DNA of 64,000 nucleotides from Miscanthus floridulus. Its lineage: Eukaryota > Streptophyta > Magnoliopsida > Poales > Poaceae. The notes beneath the pieces were generated by a model. The model did not search any database and was not told where the DNA came from. It saw nothing but the letters and a program-made list of their open reading frames with translations. The position numbers and the translations under genes are program-made. The DNA lies in assembly GCF_019320115.1 (NCBI RefSeq), contig NC_089594.1, forward strand, positions 22,358,409 through 22,422,408. Direction: 5' to 3'. Shown in pieces: positions 38,385-49,809 of the stretch. Positions within the stretch are counted from its first letter, which is position 1, and every line of letters begins with the position of its first letter.

Positions 38385-40019
38385 ATTCTACCCCCCTTAA
38401 GATGAATCTCGTCCTCGAGATTCGGAAGACGTTGACAAAAGAGATGCAAATTCTCCACCTTTGGATTCTTCTTTACTTCCTCGTGTAGTTCCATCGTCTT
38501 GATAGGGATCCCACTTTACTTTGCATACCTGTTGATCTTACTCCAAGTAACTTGCCCAATCGATTTCATGATTCTGATAGGTACCTTGAACAACCCTTAG
38601 GTAACTCCAATCACTAAGCCACCTTTCCTATAATACCAATTCTCTTCAAAATATCCACCTTCCGACGAAGTCCTAACGAATCTCTTGGTCAGAAGAAAAT
38701 TCTTCTACCAATCTTCAAAACATTAATGTTTCTGGCTAAGTTGCTCGAACTGGGAATATAACTCTTAATCCTTGGTGTCACCCGAACCTTCTTAGCATAA
38801 TTCTCTGTTGCTAAGGGCATCGGTCATGACTTTTGCTTCTCCAAGTGATAGCACTTTTCCAAGTCATAATCACTTTTCATTCCAACGAGGATATCACCAA
38901 TTCAAGACCAACTTAGTGAAGATGTCCTGTAGATTCTTGATCCAAACTAACTTAAAAGCTTCTCCAGTAGCTCTACCAAAATCTTAATGATCTTGGATAA
39001 ACCTTCGTTGAACCTTTAACCAAACCTCATTGAGACTCTGAGTTTCTCTCACATCTTTGGGTACCACTACGCTTCCGCTGCGCAAACAAGAACGTAGGAC
39101 ACTTCAGCTTGCAAATTTTTCAACTTGGCTACCCCCCTTAAGATAAGATAGACTAGGGACACCAAAATATAGCTTACATCTACTTATTTTAGATGAGCTA
39201 ACTTGTATCAAGATGTTCTGATATCCCAACGATACTCTTGTGTAAGGGCAAGAAACCTTCCACAACCTCCTTATATAACACTTTTCCAAATTCTGCAGTT
39301 AACTTGGTTGAAAACAGTACACAACAAAAACTACTCCAGATTCCAAACAACACAGATGCATCGTCTTGTGATTTTCGTATCTCCATAATCAAAATAGCTA
39401 TCAAGCTGATTCTTGCGCTCAGAGAAAGATATTGAAGTTTACTTTTGTCTAGAATTTGCTCATGATTTATGATCGTCCAAAATCAGAGATATAACCCGAA
39501 GAATGCAGACTGCTCCGAAAAGACAGGGTAGGGAAAACAGAAGAAAAACAAAACCCGACTATTTATTTCATTAATCCTTAAACCTTAGGCCTATAAACTA
39601 AATGAAATTGTGGGAACACCCAACAAGATCATTGCAATCATTACAAAGATTCAAAACAATTATAAGCATAATGACAATTCGACAATCAATAAAGATGCAA
39701 AATTCAATCATTGACTCAACTTGCGATACTATCATTTTTATTGTGCTAGGGGTAACAATCTAAAGACTCGTCTTAGGATTACGCAAGAAGGTGGTAAGGA
39801 GAAGTTCTAAAAACATATCAGATCAAGGAGTGAAGATGAGAACAAAGACTTTAAAATAAGCACCAAGGTAGAGATGAATAGCAAAGGTAGAGATATAGTA
39901 TAGAAGAAAATATCAAGGTTCATAGAGCAAGGGTTTTTTTTGTAGCAACATCTAAACCTTAAAACGGCCAGTTTCTACTAGGCTTGCGTCCTACAGTCAA
40001 CACGGCTCTGATACCAATT
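38385..40019 (-). other. Non-coding interior of the LARD
   Basis: No frame longer than about 70 codons and no gag, RT or integrase motif on either strand. It holds only the purine tract at the left and the primer site at the right. Confidence 0.75.
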
Positions 40020-42923
40020 TGTCACACCCAATTTTAAGGATAAAATTGAATGCACAAAACTCGTGTGTGCCCAGGAATCAATCATACACACAAGCTGACA
40101 AATTACATAAAGTATCATCACGGTGTCATACATCAGAGTTATAAAAAAACTTAGTCTTATACATCACAGCGGAAAAATAAAAAGATAATAAAACTCTCGT
40201 GGGCTTCATCACAGGGAAGGTCAACTGGTTGACCACAAGCCTAAAAATCCTCCGGGAAATCCTCATACCCGTTGTCATCTGTTACCCATCCAGGATTTTT
40301 ATCCAAATATAGAAAATAAACAAGTGTAAGTACATTCTGTACTTAGCAAGCTAACATGGGGTTATGAAGCTAAAAAAGGATTGACTCTGGTTTACTGTAG
40401 TTAGCATTTTTAGTAGGTCAAGCTTTTATTCTAAAGTATTATCAAGTTATGCTTAAGCTCCCATTTAATCCCATAAGAACATATATCAGTGTAAAGTGTA
40501 TCATAGATCATCATAGACCATCTTAATAGATCATCATCAAGTATTCAGTTATTCTGTAAGTTTTCCGGGCCGCTCGTGACCGTGAGCACGACTGTTATAA
40601 CAATTTGTTACCCTCTATAGAGGTGGTGCACATTCACCGCGAGTCATGATCCCCATATGCCCGGGTTAATTACTCCCATGTCACTACCAAGGTGAGCGAG
40701 CAGGGTACACTATGAAGCCATTTCATAGGTTTCCCTAACAAGTTAGGGCCGCTAGGTTTCCTTAGCAAGCAGATGTAGGGACCCCCCTTTCCTATGGCAC
40801 ATATCCATCGCGGCTATACTCATAGGAACAGAGGCAGCCCTATACCCAACGTGGCAAGCCCCATTTACGCCAAAAGGTAACCTCTAACTAGCTAGGAAAG
40901 ATCCTATTACTGAGCTAAAGTTAGAGCCATATGACTCTCCCGGTTGCACTGTCAGTCCTAGCTTTTGCCGATAGATAAGTCCTTATGGAGGGCCGGGAGC
41001 AACATGAACAAAGGTTATTTGCACTTTCGCCCTATGGAACAGTTGTTATAAATCATGTTACTCATTTTGTTCCATAGTATCATTCATCAACATGTATATC
41101 AAGTTCAGTTAGAGCACTAGCAATCTATCCATATGCATTTAACCCATAGGAGACAAGGAACAGGATAAACAATCACTAGGTTGTCCTTACGGGTATCAAA
41201 ATTAGACACATGCAAATGAGCAATTGATTAAAGTGAAATAGGACATCAAGGAAGGCCCATGCTATACTTGCCTTGGTTCACAAACTCATGCTGGTCCTGC
41301 TGGTCGTCGAAGAATTCTTGGTCTCCAACGTTTTCCTCACCGTCTGAACGTGACCAACACGGCAACATACAACATTCCAAAAGCATTCATACAAAGCAAA
41401 CATTCCTATCATTAGAACAGTACACCAACAGTATTGAAAACAAGATAAATGTTTGTAAACATAATCTACGTCTCGCTACGATCACGTCAACGCGAAGTTC
41501 ACGAAAAACGGAGCTAAAATGCGAAAGTTATGATTTAAACGGGTTTTCCTATAGCAATATATTTAATTAAATCTAACAATGAATTTAAAAAGTTCCAAAC
41601 TTGACTAACAGTAGTTCTAACATGTAGCTTATGAAATTACGAAGCTAACGCGATTTGAATGGATCAATTCGGAGCTAAAACGACAATTTTATAAGCGAAA
41701 CAGTTCAAATGGCATTTCTATAAGTACTGAAAACATATTTTGAACAAGAACAGTGCACTTTACGTTTTCAAAACGAGAAAGCGTAATCAGCGAAGTGCGC
41801 TAGGGACTGCGGGTTCTATTTTCTGAAAACCGAGGGGCTCTTTAGCATAATCACCCGCGAAGGGGTATCTTCTAACGTGAGCCGTTGGATTTGAAATGAA
41901 CGGCCAGAAATCAATCCGGGGGAGAGAGAAAGAAAAGGTGGCCGGAACAGTAGCTCCCGCGGTGGCTCTCCATGGCCGGCGGCGCGAAGCTCACCGGAGT
42001 GCACGGTTCGGGGGCCACGGTCCACGGTTCGATGAACCGAGAGCACCGGGATAGAGAGGGGGAGCAGGCGAACACGTCTGGGCCGATACGGCGGCCGGAG
42101 GACGCGGCTGACAAGGTGGCGGACATGGCCGGCGGCAAGGAGCTTCTCGGCGCATGCGACAAGGCCATACAAACCACAAAACGAGAAATAAATTGAACGG
42201 GGAGAGAGAGGGGAGAACGGCAAGGCTCACAGCGGGGAGAAAGGCGGACGGTGGATCCCGGCGACCTCGTGGCGGTGGTTCTCTCGGGCACGGCGACGCG
42301 AGAGGGAGCGGGGAACAGCAGCAGAGGTGCGCGGGGGGGGGGGTCACGGCTTCCATTTGTAGCGGCCGGGTGCGAGGGGGGCGCTCCCACGATGTGCAGT
42401 GAAAACGTGGGCGCGGCGGTTGCTGCTTGGCCGAGCGCAGGCGTGGGACGGCTGGAGGTGAGGGGCAGCGCTGACGAGTGGGGCCGGGTCATCAGCGGCT
42501 GAGAGGGAAGGGATGCAGCGGCGGTTGCTCGCGAGTTGGGCTGGTGAGGCGGCTGTTGCTGGGCCGCGCGAAGCTGGGCCAGCGCGGAGGCAGTGGCCAG
42601 CGGGCCGGCGGGGAAGGAAATGGGCCAGGCCGAAAGCAAGGAAGGGAGGATAAAGAGAAATGAATTTCTTTTTTTTTTCAAATGAATTTTCCAATTCTAT
42701 TTTCAAATAATAATATTTTTTTTATCCTTTTGAGTTTAAATCAATACCACTCAACATATTAAATACAATGCTCCAGCATGAGTGCATCAACATGTATATA
42801 TATTCTTATGATGGATTTTATTTTCACACAAAATATTATTTTTCTATATTTGAATGCACACATAATTACATATTTAAATCAAATTTACTATTTTAAAAAG
42901 AATGCAAATTTTAGGGTGTTACA
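40020..42923 (-). repeat. 5' LTR of the LARD (2904 bp)
   Basis: It is the right copy on the plus strand, next to the primer site. It matches the other LTR closely over its whole length. Confidence 0.9.
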
Positions 42924-43065
42924 GACGCCATAGGTAAAAAAAACAGTGTAAATAAACCATATATAAAACTAATTTCATCTCATGAAACTTATCGTCTATT
43001 TCATGACATGTCAACTAGTTTAATACCATGAAACTCTCGTAAAACTCTTGTTGAGACCGACCTTA

Positions 43066-44290
43066 AAACAAACCACCAAACCAATTGAGCCTTTTTGTCC
43101 AGCCCGCAGAGATGTGGCTTCTTGTGATAATAGCGGTCAACCAATCATACCCATAACCTATAATATATAGTTACTTCCGGTCCCAAAAAAAAATGCACTT
43201 CACGTTCTTTAAGAAGTAAAAAAAAATTCAAATTTGACTAAAGCCCTATTTAAATTAACTGAAATAAGTTGCTAGTTGGTAAAAATACCTCTAGTTGATC
43301 TGAATACAACTTATAGTCTAATTTAAGCTATTTAACGACCTAGCTTATAAAAAGTTGTTAGCTAGGTCCCTCTAGCTATGACACCTTATAAAAAATTTAG
43401 TTGATCTAAGAGGGATCTGGTTTAATAAAATCTAGATTTATATAAAAAATATCAACATTTTATATCTGTGTGCTATAAAAAGTATTTATTCTATAATTAA
43501 TCTACTAATACTTATTAGTATCATATAAATATTGTTTTTAAATAAGCTTAGTCGAACTTAAAATTGGTTGCAAGCTATGGCTAATCTACTAATACTTATT
43601 TAGTGTCATAAACACTATTTTTAAATAGACTTAATCAAACTTGAAATTGTTTAATTTGAAATTGGCTACAAGCTAAAAAGGTTAATCTACTAATACTTAT
43701 TTAGTTCCATAAATATTATTTTTTGAAAAACTCAATCAAATTGGTTACTTCTAAAGAGTGAGCTGTGCATTCAAGAGCAAGGAACTGAGCCACTGAGGAA
43801 ATACGTCTTTGCCAATGGCCACACAACACAAACGCTTGCGTCGCGATACAGGTCGTCATTGCCACTTTAGGGCTTATTTAGATGCACATATATTTAAATC
43901 AGTCCATATATATTGGAGTATATTGAGGTGGAGCTTAATTTAGTTTCCATCCTGCACATATATTTAAATTAATCCATATATATTAGAGTAAATTGAGGTG
44001 GAACTTAAAAGTTTCCACCCAGTCCACCCCAAACACATCTACGGAGTAGATTCAAACAACCTTAACTGCATAAAAAAGGCAGTGCTCACAATGGACAAAC
44101 AGCCATGGTCATCCATACAGATGTCAGAGCAAGGCACAGCCGAAACAGTTCCCAACTAGGCTAGGTGTACGATGCTAGTACGATCCAGTGAAGGGCGGTC
44201 ATGTGGCTAGCTTGCAAGTGAACAACTGGAGAGTGGAAGTGCTTTTTCTTTTGGAACATGCTAGGCCCCTGTTTGTTTGGCCTAACAACG
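43066..44290. other. Intergenic DNA with a short duplicated segment
   Basis: AT-rich, no gene. A segment of about 55 bp (GCACATATATTTAAAT..GAGGTGGA) occurs twice, at about 43881-43936 and 43953-44006, with a few differences. Fragments with MITE-like composition surround it (43180-43230). Confidence 0.5.
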
Positions 44291-44345
44291 ACACTATATT
44301 AAGCCGTGGGAGGGTTTACAATGAGGAGATCTGTCCATTCTATGC

Positions 44346-45351
44346 TTAGAATAGCGAAAGCGAGAGGTGGTGTGCCTGCGCTTTCAGATGCTCGTTCGTC
44401 TCTTTCAGTGAAAGATACTCCTCCATCACCACGTCCTTCTCCTGCATATATTTTATAAACACAGAATTTTATACGTACGCCCATACCATACCAATCCGTT
44501 GGTACACGAAAGGTACTTACTAGACGTACACACAGATACAGCAAGGCTCACCTTTTTCATGGTCTCGTTCTGTGACGACAAGTCTGCAACTTTCCTTTCC
44601 AGCTCATCTCGAATCGCCTAGAAACAAATAGCAAAGCAGGAAGCTTGAATTTCAGCAAGGGATCGGAGTAGCTTTATTGTTCTTGCATACACATTAGTGC
44701 GTGAGAAAAATCGTCCAGATCGTGTACGTAGCAGCTAGACTGAATTGTGAACTCTGCAGAAGCTAGCTAGCACAGCACTGGATCATGCATGCATGGAGCG
44801 TGGAGATGGATATGGACATCACCTGACGGCGGAGGATGGTCTGCCGCGCCGACTCCCGGTTGGCGAGCACACGCCGCAGCCGCTTCTCCTCCTTCTCCGC
44901 CTGAAATTGGAATCAATTGTTGCACCCAGATGATCGACGACCCATCAGACAGACGGCCGGGCACATACAATCGCACAACTAAAACTAACGGCTAGGAGGA
45001 CTAGTCGCCGGGCGCCGACTAGCTAGTTACCTCGGTGAGCATGTGCCGTGGCCTGGGCCCGTGATGAGCAGCACCGGGCGCGGCGGAGGGCGCCGGCGGG
45101 CGGCCGGCGCTGGAGCTGCTGGAGCAGGACGGCGACTGCTGGACCCCGACCCTGCCGAGCTGGAGGCTCAGCCTCGTGCTCGCCATCTCCTCGTCGTCGG
45201 TCATCTCCTCGGCCGTGTGCAGCCGCGCCCGCGCCTGCACGACGCTACTGCCTGCAGCCATGTCAGCGAGCGCCAGGGCCGCGCCGAGCTCGACGTCGGG
45301 CGTGATGCCCCGCCGGCATTGCCGCTGCCCGTCGCCGCCGCCGTCGGACAT
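44346..45351 (-). CDS. bZIP transcription factor with atypical basic region
   Basis: Four exons join in phase: 45351-45031 (107 codons), 44900-44823 (26), 44617-44552 (22), 44441-44346 (31 plus TAA), giving 186 residues; all introns are GT-AG. The basic region is in exon 2 (KRLRRVLANRESARQTILRR). Asn121 is present, but position 129, where canonical bZIPs have Arg or Lys (N-x7-R/K), is Ile. The zipper runs L139, L146, M153, V160, L167, L174 at exact seven-residue spacing, followed by QAHHLSLSLF. The N-terminus has SLQLGRVG and a Ser-run. bZIPs bind ACGT-core DNA as dimers in the nucleus; the Ile change suggests altered or lost DNA binding. The gene looks intact. Confidence 0.9.
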
Positions 45352-45444
45352 GGGATCCTACTAGCATCAGAAGAAGGGCACGATCGGTGGGTGTGATGGT
45401 GCCAGTCGTGTACGGCGGCGGGAGGGGTCGCGGTCGCGCTCATC

Positions 45445-45455
45445 AGATATATACG
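45445..45455 (-). promoter_or_regulatory. TATA box of the bZIP gene
   Basis: The minus strand reads GTATATATC, about 95 bp upstream of the ATG at 45351. It is the only clear TATA-like run in a GC-rich upstream region. Confidence 0.55.
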
Positions 45456-45576
45456 AGTACTCCTACTCCTCCCTCCGGGGCGCGCGGCGTCTGGCTGGCC
45501 CGTGCCGCGCCGCCACGTCGCGGGCGCCACAGGACGTGGCCGGGGCGGGTACGCGTGGACGGAGAGGATCAGAGGA

Positions 45577-45582
45577 CACGTG
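45577..45582. promoter_or_regulatory. G-box / ABRE core upstream of the bZIP gene
   Basis: GACACGTGGGG contains the palindrome CACGTG with an ABRE-like ACGTGG, about 225 bp upstream of the start codon. Such sites are bound by bZIP and bHLH factors. Function is inferred from position only. Confidence 0.4.
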
Positions 45583-46039
45583 GGGTGCCTAGCTCTGCCT
45601 CCTCGTGCGCGCATGCAGGGAGCAGGGCTGCAGGCGCAGGCGGTCCACCACCGAGACCCAGAAGGATGAGGAGGGCATGGGATAGCGGTGGTGGGCGCCC
45701 ACATGTCAGCGGCCCGAAGAGCTGCCTCGTGTGGACCGGATGGCCCAGGGTGGGCTGCGCAACCGCCACCGCCACAATGGCACAGGGCGGGTCTGTTCGG
45801 TTCTGGCCTTCTGGGCCTGGAAAGCTAACCCAAGTGGCTCCCGAATCTGCGTGCGTAGTTACGGCCTAGTCCGACTGCGTTGGCTGATAGCGTTACTAAC
45901 CAAGTGACACGTCCGTCCCTTGCCGCCGTTGTGCCCGAGCAGTCGGCCGTTCGGCGAGAGGATATGCCTGTCACGACATGGCTAGCGAGGGACACAGAGG
46001 TTCCTTTCCATCCTTTTGTGATAATGCTCAGTGTCCGTC

Positions 46040-46501
46040 TAGGCACGGAGCCAGCGGTGGGGCTAGCCCCCCCTACCGCTCGCGTGCAAGCGAAGCCCCG
46101 TAAAGCCGTCGCCTGAAATTTCAACTGTAGATGTACAGGTAGGAGGGGCTGAGATTTGCTAAACCTCTTTTCTTGCTAATTGGACCAGATCTATAGAGGC
46201 AGAGGATTATCCTGACAAGGCCCAATCTAAAGTCCAATAAGTGAAAGAAACCCTCTCTCAAGTTCCCAATCGAGCGGTGGCTTCAGGCGCAGGCGCGTGA
46301 CTCCTACAACGACACGGCCACGCAGGGTCTCGGGCGAGTGGGGAGCGACCGAGCGGCTAGGCAGCGCCAGGCGCAGCTGGCGAGCAGTGAGCGGGCAGCC
46401 AGGCATGGTGGCGGGCGAGCGGGCGCTGGCGACCGACGCCCGGCGGGCACGCCGACGCCGTTGTTCAGCCCCTCCTAAATTTTTTCCTGGCTTCGTCCCT
46501 G
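46040..46501. mobile_element. hAT-type MITE
   Basis: The left end TAGGCACGGAGCCAGC and the right end CCTGGCTTCGTCCCTG form imperfect inverted repeats. TGTCCGTC is duplicated exactly at 46032-46039 and 46502-46509, an 8-bp hAT-type duplication. Inside are GGGGCTAGCCCCCC-like ends and no transposase. Confidence 0.82.
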
Positions 46502-46509
46502 TGTCCGTC

Positions 46510-47718
46510 CGTCCGGAACCACCCCCTCCCCCTCCTTAAAAAATCAAATCTTCCCACTTTACGCTCGTCTTTCCATTCCACCCTCATCCATCTTGCGGTC
46601 GTCCGCCCGCCCCGCTCCGCCGCGTCGCCATTGCCATCCCCTGCGGCGCCTCCATCTCGCACTATGTCCAACTCCGCCGCGCCCATGACAGGCGGCCAGG
46701 AGAGGGGTCGTCGCCGGCTGGGCCTAGGCCAGGCACAAGTGTATAGCTGGCCGCTGTCAGGCCGCGTCACCATCCTTGGTCGCCGGATGGCCACCGGCCG
46801 TTCCCCCGCTTTGCGCTGCATCGTATGGAAGAAAGGTGAAATATGTATGTTGCAAGCCTTATGTTTCAAGTGTTTAAGATGTTTCATAGTTTTTTTGCAA
46901 ATGTTCCATATGGATGTTGCAAAAAGTAGATTGGGATGTTGCAATGGTTGTACACGTACGTTACAAGCTTATGTTCCCAATGTTTCATCTGTTTTTTCAA
47001 ACGTATGTTGCAAGTGTGTTTATTTGGATGTTGCATATATTTCACACGTATGTTGTAAGTGTGTTATCTGGATGTTGCGTATGTTTTACAATGGATTTTT
47101 ATGTGTTTTTGGGTGTTTTGCAAGTGTTTCAGACGCATGTTTCAAATGTTTCATCTGTCTTCAGACGTATGTTGCAAGTGTTGCATTTGAATGTTTCAAA
47201 GTAGATCAGGTGTTGCACATGTTGCAATGCCGTCGGTAGCTGGTGGACAGCGACCTGCCGCAAGCCTTCGGCTCCTACCTCACGCGACACGCGTCGCCCT
47301 CTCCTCTCCCTCCCCTTCCTTCCCTTCCCCCCAGCTCGCCTCGACGTTGGCGTTGGAGCAGGGGTCGTTGAGGGTGCTACGTTCGGGACGCAGGCGCTGC
47401 GTGGGATGTGATGCGGGGGCATGGGGAGCATGGGATGAGATGCGGGGCACGAGGAGTGTGGGATGCGATGCGGGCACAGGCGCGGGAGCAGAGTCGGGGC
47501 AAGTCCTATGGCCGTACGTCCGGACGCTAGCCCTTCCGTGCCTCGTGCTCTCAAGACTCACCTCCTCTTTCAGTTACTAGTATTTAAATACCCATGTTTA
47601 TGTTTTTTTTGTTTGGTAAAATTTTGCCAAACTCTGATTTTGCAATTTTACGCTTTTATTATTGGTTGTTACAAATTTTTAGAGCTTCCACCACACATGT
47701 TTGGTTGTGCAATCAGTT
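46510..47718. repeat. Degenerate short tandem repeats, TE-like
   Basis: From about 46840 to 47230 the motif ATGTTGCAAGTGTTTCA and variants recur many times at irregular 30-50 bp steps. GC-rich flanks (46560-46830, 47240-47530) lie on both sides. I recall such tracts inside non-autonomous grass DNA transposons. Long chance ORFs here (for example 46631-47239) just read through the repeats. Terminal repeats could not be fixed. Confidence 0.5.
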
Positions 47719-48012
47719 AAGGCCAGTTTCAGTGGTAGTTTTATTTTCATTTAATAAGTTGTCCCATAAACACTTTTGATGATGTGACAATGCTTTTAGA
47801 AAGGAGAGAAGAAAATGAGTTTCATGAATAAAACTCTCTTGACACAATTACCAACTCTCTATTTGTCATAATATTAAATGTCTATGAAACCTTAGAATGA
47901 AACTTTTTCGTTGAGAGTGGGTGTTTTATCCATGTTTCATTCCATTCTATAATCTTTATGTATGGTAATATTGAAAACAATATCATCAAACTTTCCACAG
48001 AGACTGACCTTG
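47719..48012. mobile_element. MITE (same family as the split one)
   Basis: The left end AAGGCCAGTTTCAGTGGTAG and the right end (CTTTCCACAGAGACTGACCTT) are imperfect inverted repeats. The interior carries the inverted motifs GAGTTTCATGAAT and CATGTTTCATTCC. The target duplication is not clear. Confidence 0.55.
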
Positions 48013-48905
48013 CATATCTTGTGTTACGAGTGTTCCAGGTGTATTTGAAAACAGAGACAAATATATATTTTTGTAGGCCCATCAAATATCACGGTTCGAC
48101 GGCCGCAAGGATAAGAAGATCTGCAATGGCTAGCTCCTCGTCACCGTAGTGTGAGGTTGGTCGCGCGGGGCATCGGAATGACTTTATAAGTTGGGCTGTT
48201 TTTTACTATCTTTGGCCACCAAAGTAAGTTAAGTGGTAACAAAGCATGGCTACCAACTACCGTTGCAAATTGGCATACAACTAAATAGAGATTAACTAAA
48301 ATTGGTCAAATAAAAGTACCAAATTTCAGACTGGCTACCTCGAACACATTTTGACGTAAAGTAAATATAGGCGCTAAAATTTGGATTTCTAAAACGTAGC
48401 TAGGGATGCAAGTTTTTCTCTCTGGGTGATTGGGCACCCGTTTTTCAAAAAAAAAAAAGATTGGGCACCCAAAGCTTCTCCAATTGAATTCATATAAATT
48501 GCAAACCAAGAACGGGATAGAAATGAAATACTCTTCCCATCCTAAAATGAAAGTCGTTCTAGATTTGGCCTAAGTCAGATTATCTAATTCGATCAAATTT
48601 ATATAAAATTGGTGCCCATATTTATGAAGTAAGTACCAATAGATTTATTAGGAAAAAATATTTTTCTCACTATGCCTACCATCTTACCTTAGTTACGTAT
48701 TGAGGGGATGTTGGGTTAGAGGCCTGCCAAGCAGCTCGCTAGCTCCCAGCCCAAACAGCAATCTCAAGTTCTCAACCTAGGCCTTCAAAATTGGATGTCT
48801 GGGCCAGGAGTAAGCGTGATACCTAGAGATGAAAAGGCAACATCAAATTAATGGTTGCCCATGGCTACTAAAATCTTGGAAGATAAACTGTAACTTACAT
48901 CCAAT
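48013..48905. other. Intergenic DNA with a one-ended Stowaway-like fragment
   Basis: No gene is recognised. CTCTTCCCATCCTAAAATG at about 48532 with AAAGTCGTTCTAGA resembles the left end of a Stowaway MITE. A matching right end was not found. Confidence 0.4.
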
Positions 48906-48906
48906 A

Positions 48907-49268
48907 CGAAAGTCTCCACAGAACGAGATGCCATAGGAAAATAATCAAAACTCTGAGAAAAGGTCACTCCTTGTAGTGTGATGATAAAAAACCTGAGGTA
49001 CATAAATTTGCTACATGCCATCGGACATCGGTGACCATCTGCATAAGGGACTCAGATTAATTGTGTTTCAAGTTCTTCTGAGATATCATTTACAAATTTG
49101 AGAGCATACCTCACTGCTTGAATGTACACCAACAGCTTCAAGATCTTTGCATGATGGATGCAAGTTCAGCGTGGTTGTAGCAAACAGGGCTACAACACTC
49201 AATGTAAGGGGGCCTTCTTCACTTTCAATGCTTCCCCATTTAAGAGTTGTACGTGCTGGCTACTTCCA
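48907..49268 (-). pseudogene. Exon-like blocks of an unidentified gene
   Basis: On the minus strand a block at about 49109-49250 reads WGSIESEEGPLTLSVVALFA then TTTLNLHPSCKDLEAVGVHS and ends at a GT donor. A second block at about 48907-48999, after a CAG acceptor, is open as LQGVTFSQSFDYFPMASRSV then ETFVLD and ends at a GT donor. Composition and splice-like borders suggest true exons, but the phases do not join cleanly and I do not recognise the family. No upstream or downstream exons are seen, so it is probably a gene fragment. Confidence 0.4.
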
Positions 49269-49416
49269 AAGTGAAAAACTGGATAGATTTTGAGCTCTGC
49301 TCTTTATTACTTACAGCTTATTGCAAACGAACAACGATAAGTGGGTTACCTAAGATCATTTACAGGCTACTAAGCAGACTCCCTATCCTATATTTGGATA
49401 GTGGACATAAAAAAAA

Positions 49417-49809
49417 GAGTTAAATGCACCAGAGATTCATTAACTTATGGGGATGTTTCAGTTAGGTCCATCAACTTTCAAAGTGACTTTTTGGGTCCAT
49501 AAACTTTAATGTTGTATCACTTAGATCCATATCCCTCCACGTAGGCTTCTCGTGCTGACGTGGCCTGCTGACTCGTCGTTCAGACGCAACTGTTGACCGT
49601 TCGTTTCGCCAAACACGCACGGTCATCGGGGTCGCAAGAGCCGGCGGCGCCCGCCCCGCATTGTTCCTCCGCGCCAGGGCGCCCGTGCTGCTTGCGTCCG
49701 CCCGCTCGTGTCCTTGCCGCTGCGGCTGTGCTGCGCCCACGCTGCCGCCCGCGTCCGCTGTTCGCTGCCTGCTCGCGCCTGCCCCGACCAGCGGGAAACG
49801 AGACGCCTT
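49417..49809. repeat. Left terminal inverted repeat of the Pack-MULE
   Basis: It matches the right end inverted, including ATAAACTTTAATGTTGTATC and CGCGCCAGGGCGCCCGTGCT. The outer 150 bp are AT-rich and the inner part is very GC-rich. Confidence 0.9.

Larger units (their letters stand above)
35439..42923 (-). mobile_element. Large non-coding LTR retrotransposon derivative (LARD)
   Basis: Two long near-identical LTRs flank 1.6 kb of non-coding DNA. On the minus strand the LTR reads TGTAACACCCTAAAA..AGGGTGTGACA. A primer site (TTGGTATCAGAGCCG on the minus strand) is at 40003-40017, and a purine tract (CTTAAGGGGGGTAG on the minus strand) is at 38388-38401. Target duplication GACGC lies at 35434-35438 and 42924-42928. 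No gag or pol frame is present, so it is non-autonomous. The gypsy-like primer site and terminal TGTAACACCC suggest a gypsy relative as mobiliser. Confidence 0.9.
35395..43062. mobile_element. Tourist-like MITE split by the LARD insertion
   Basis: The left end GACCAGATTCAATGAGGGG (35395) and the right end (GTTGAGACCGACC, to 43062) are imperfect inverted repeats flanked by TTA at 35392-35394 and 43063-43065. Removing the LARD and one target copy leaves a MITE of about 178 bp. The element at 47719-48012 looks like the same family. Confidence 0.6.

Noticed and set aside
46631..47239. 202-codon ORF with Cys/Phe-rich pattern
   Set aside because: It simply reads the degenerate ATGTTGCAAGTGTTT tandem repeat; no independent coding evidence.
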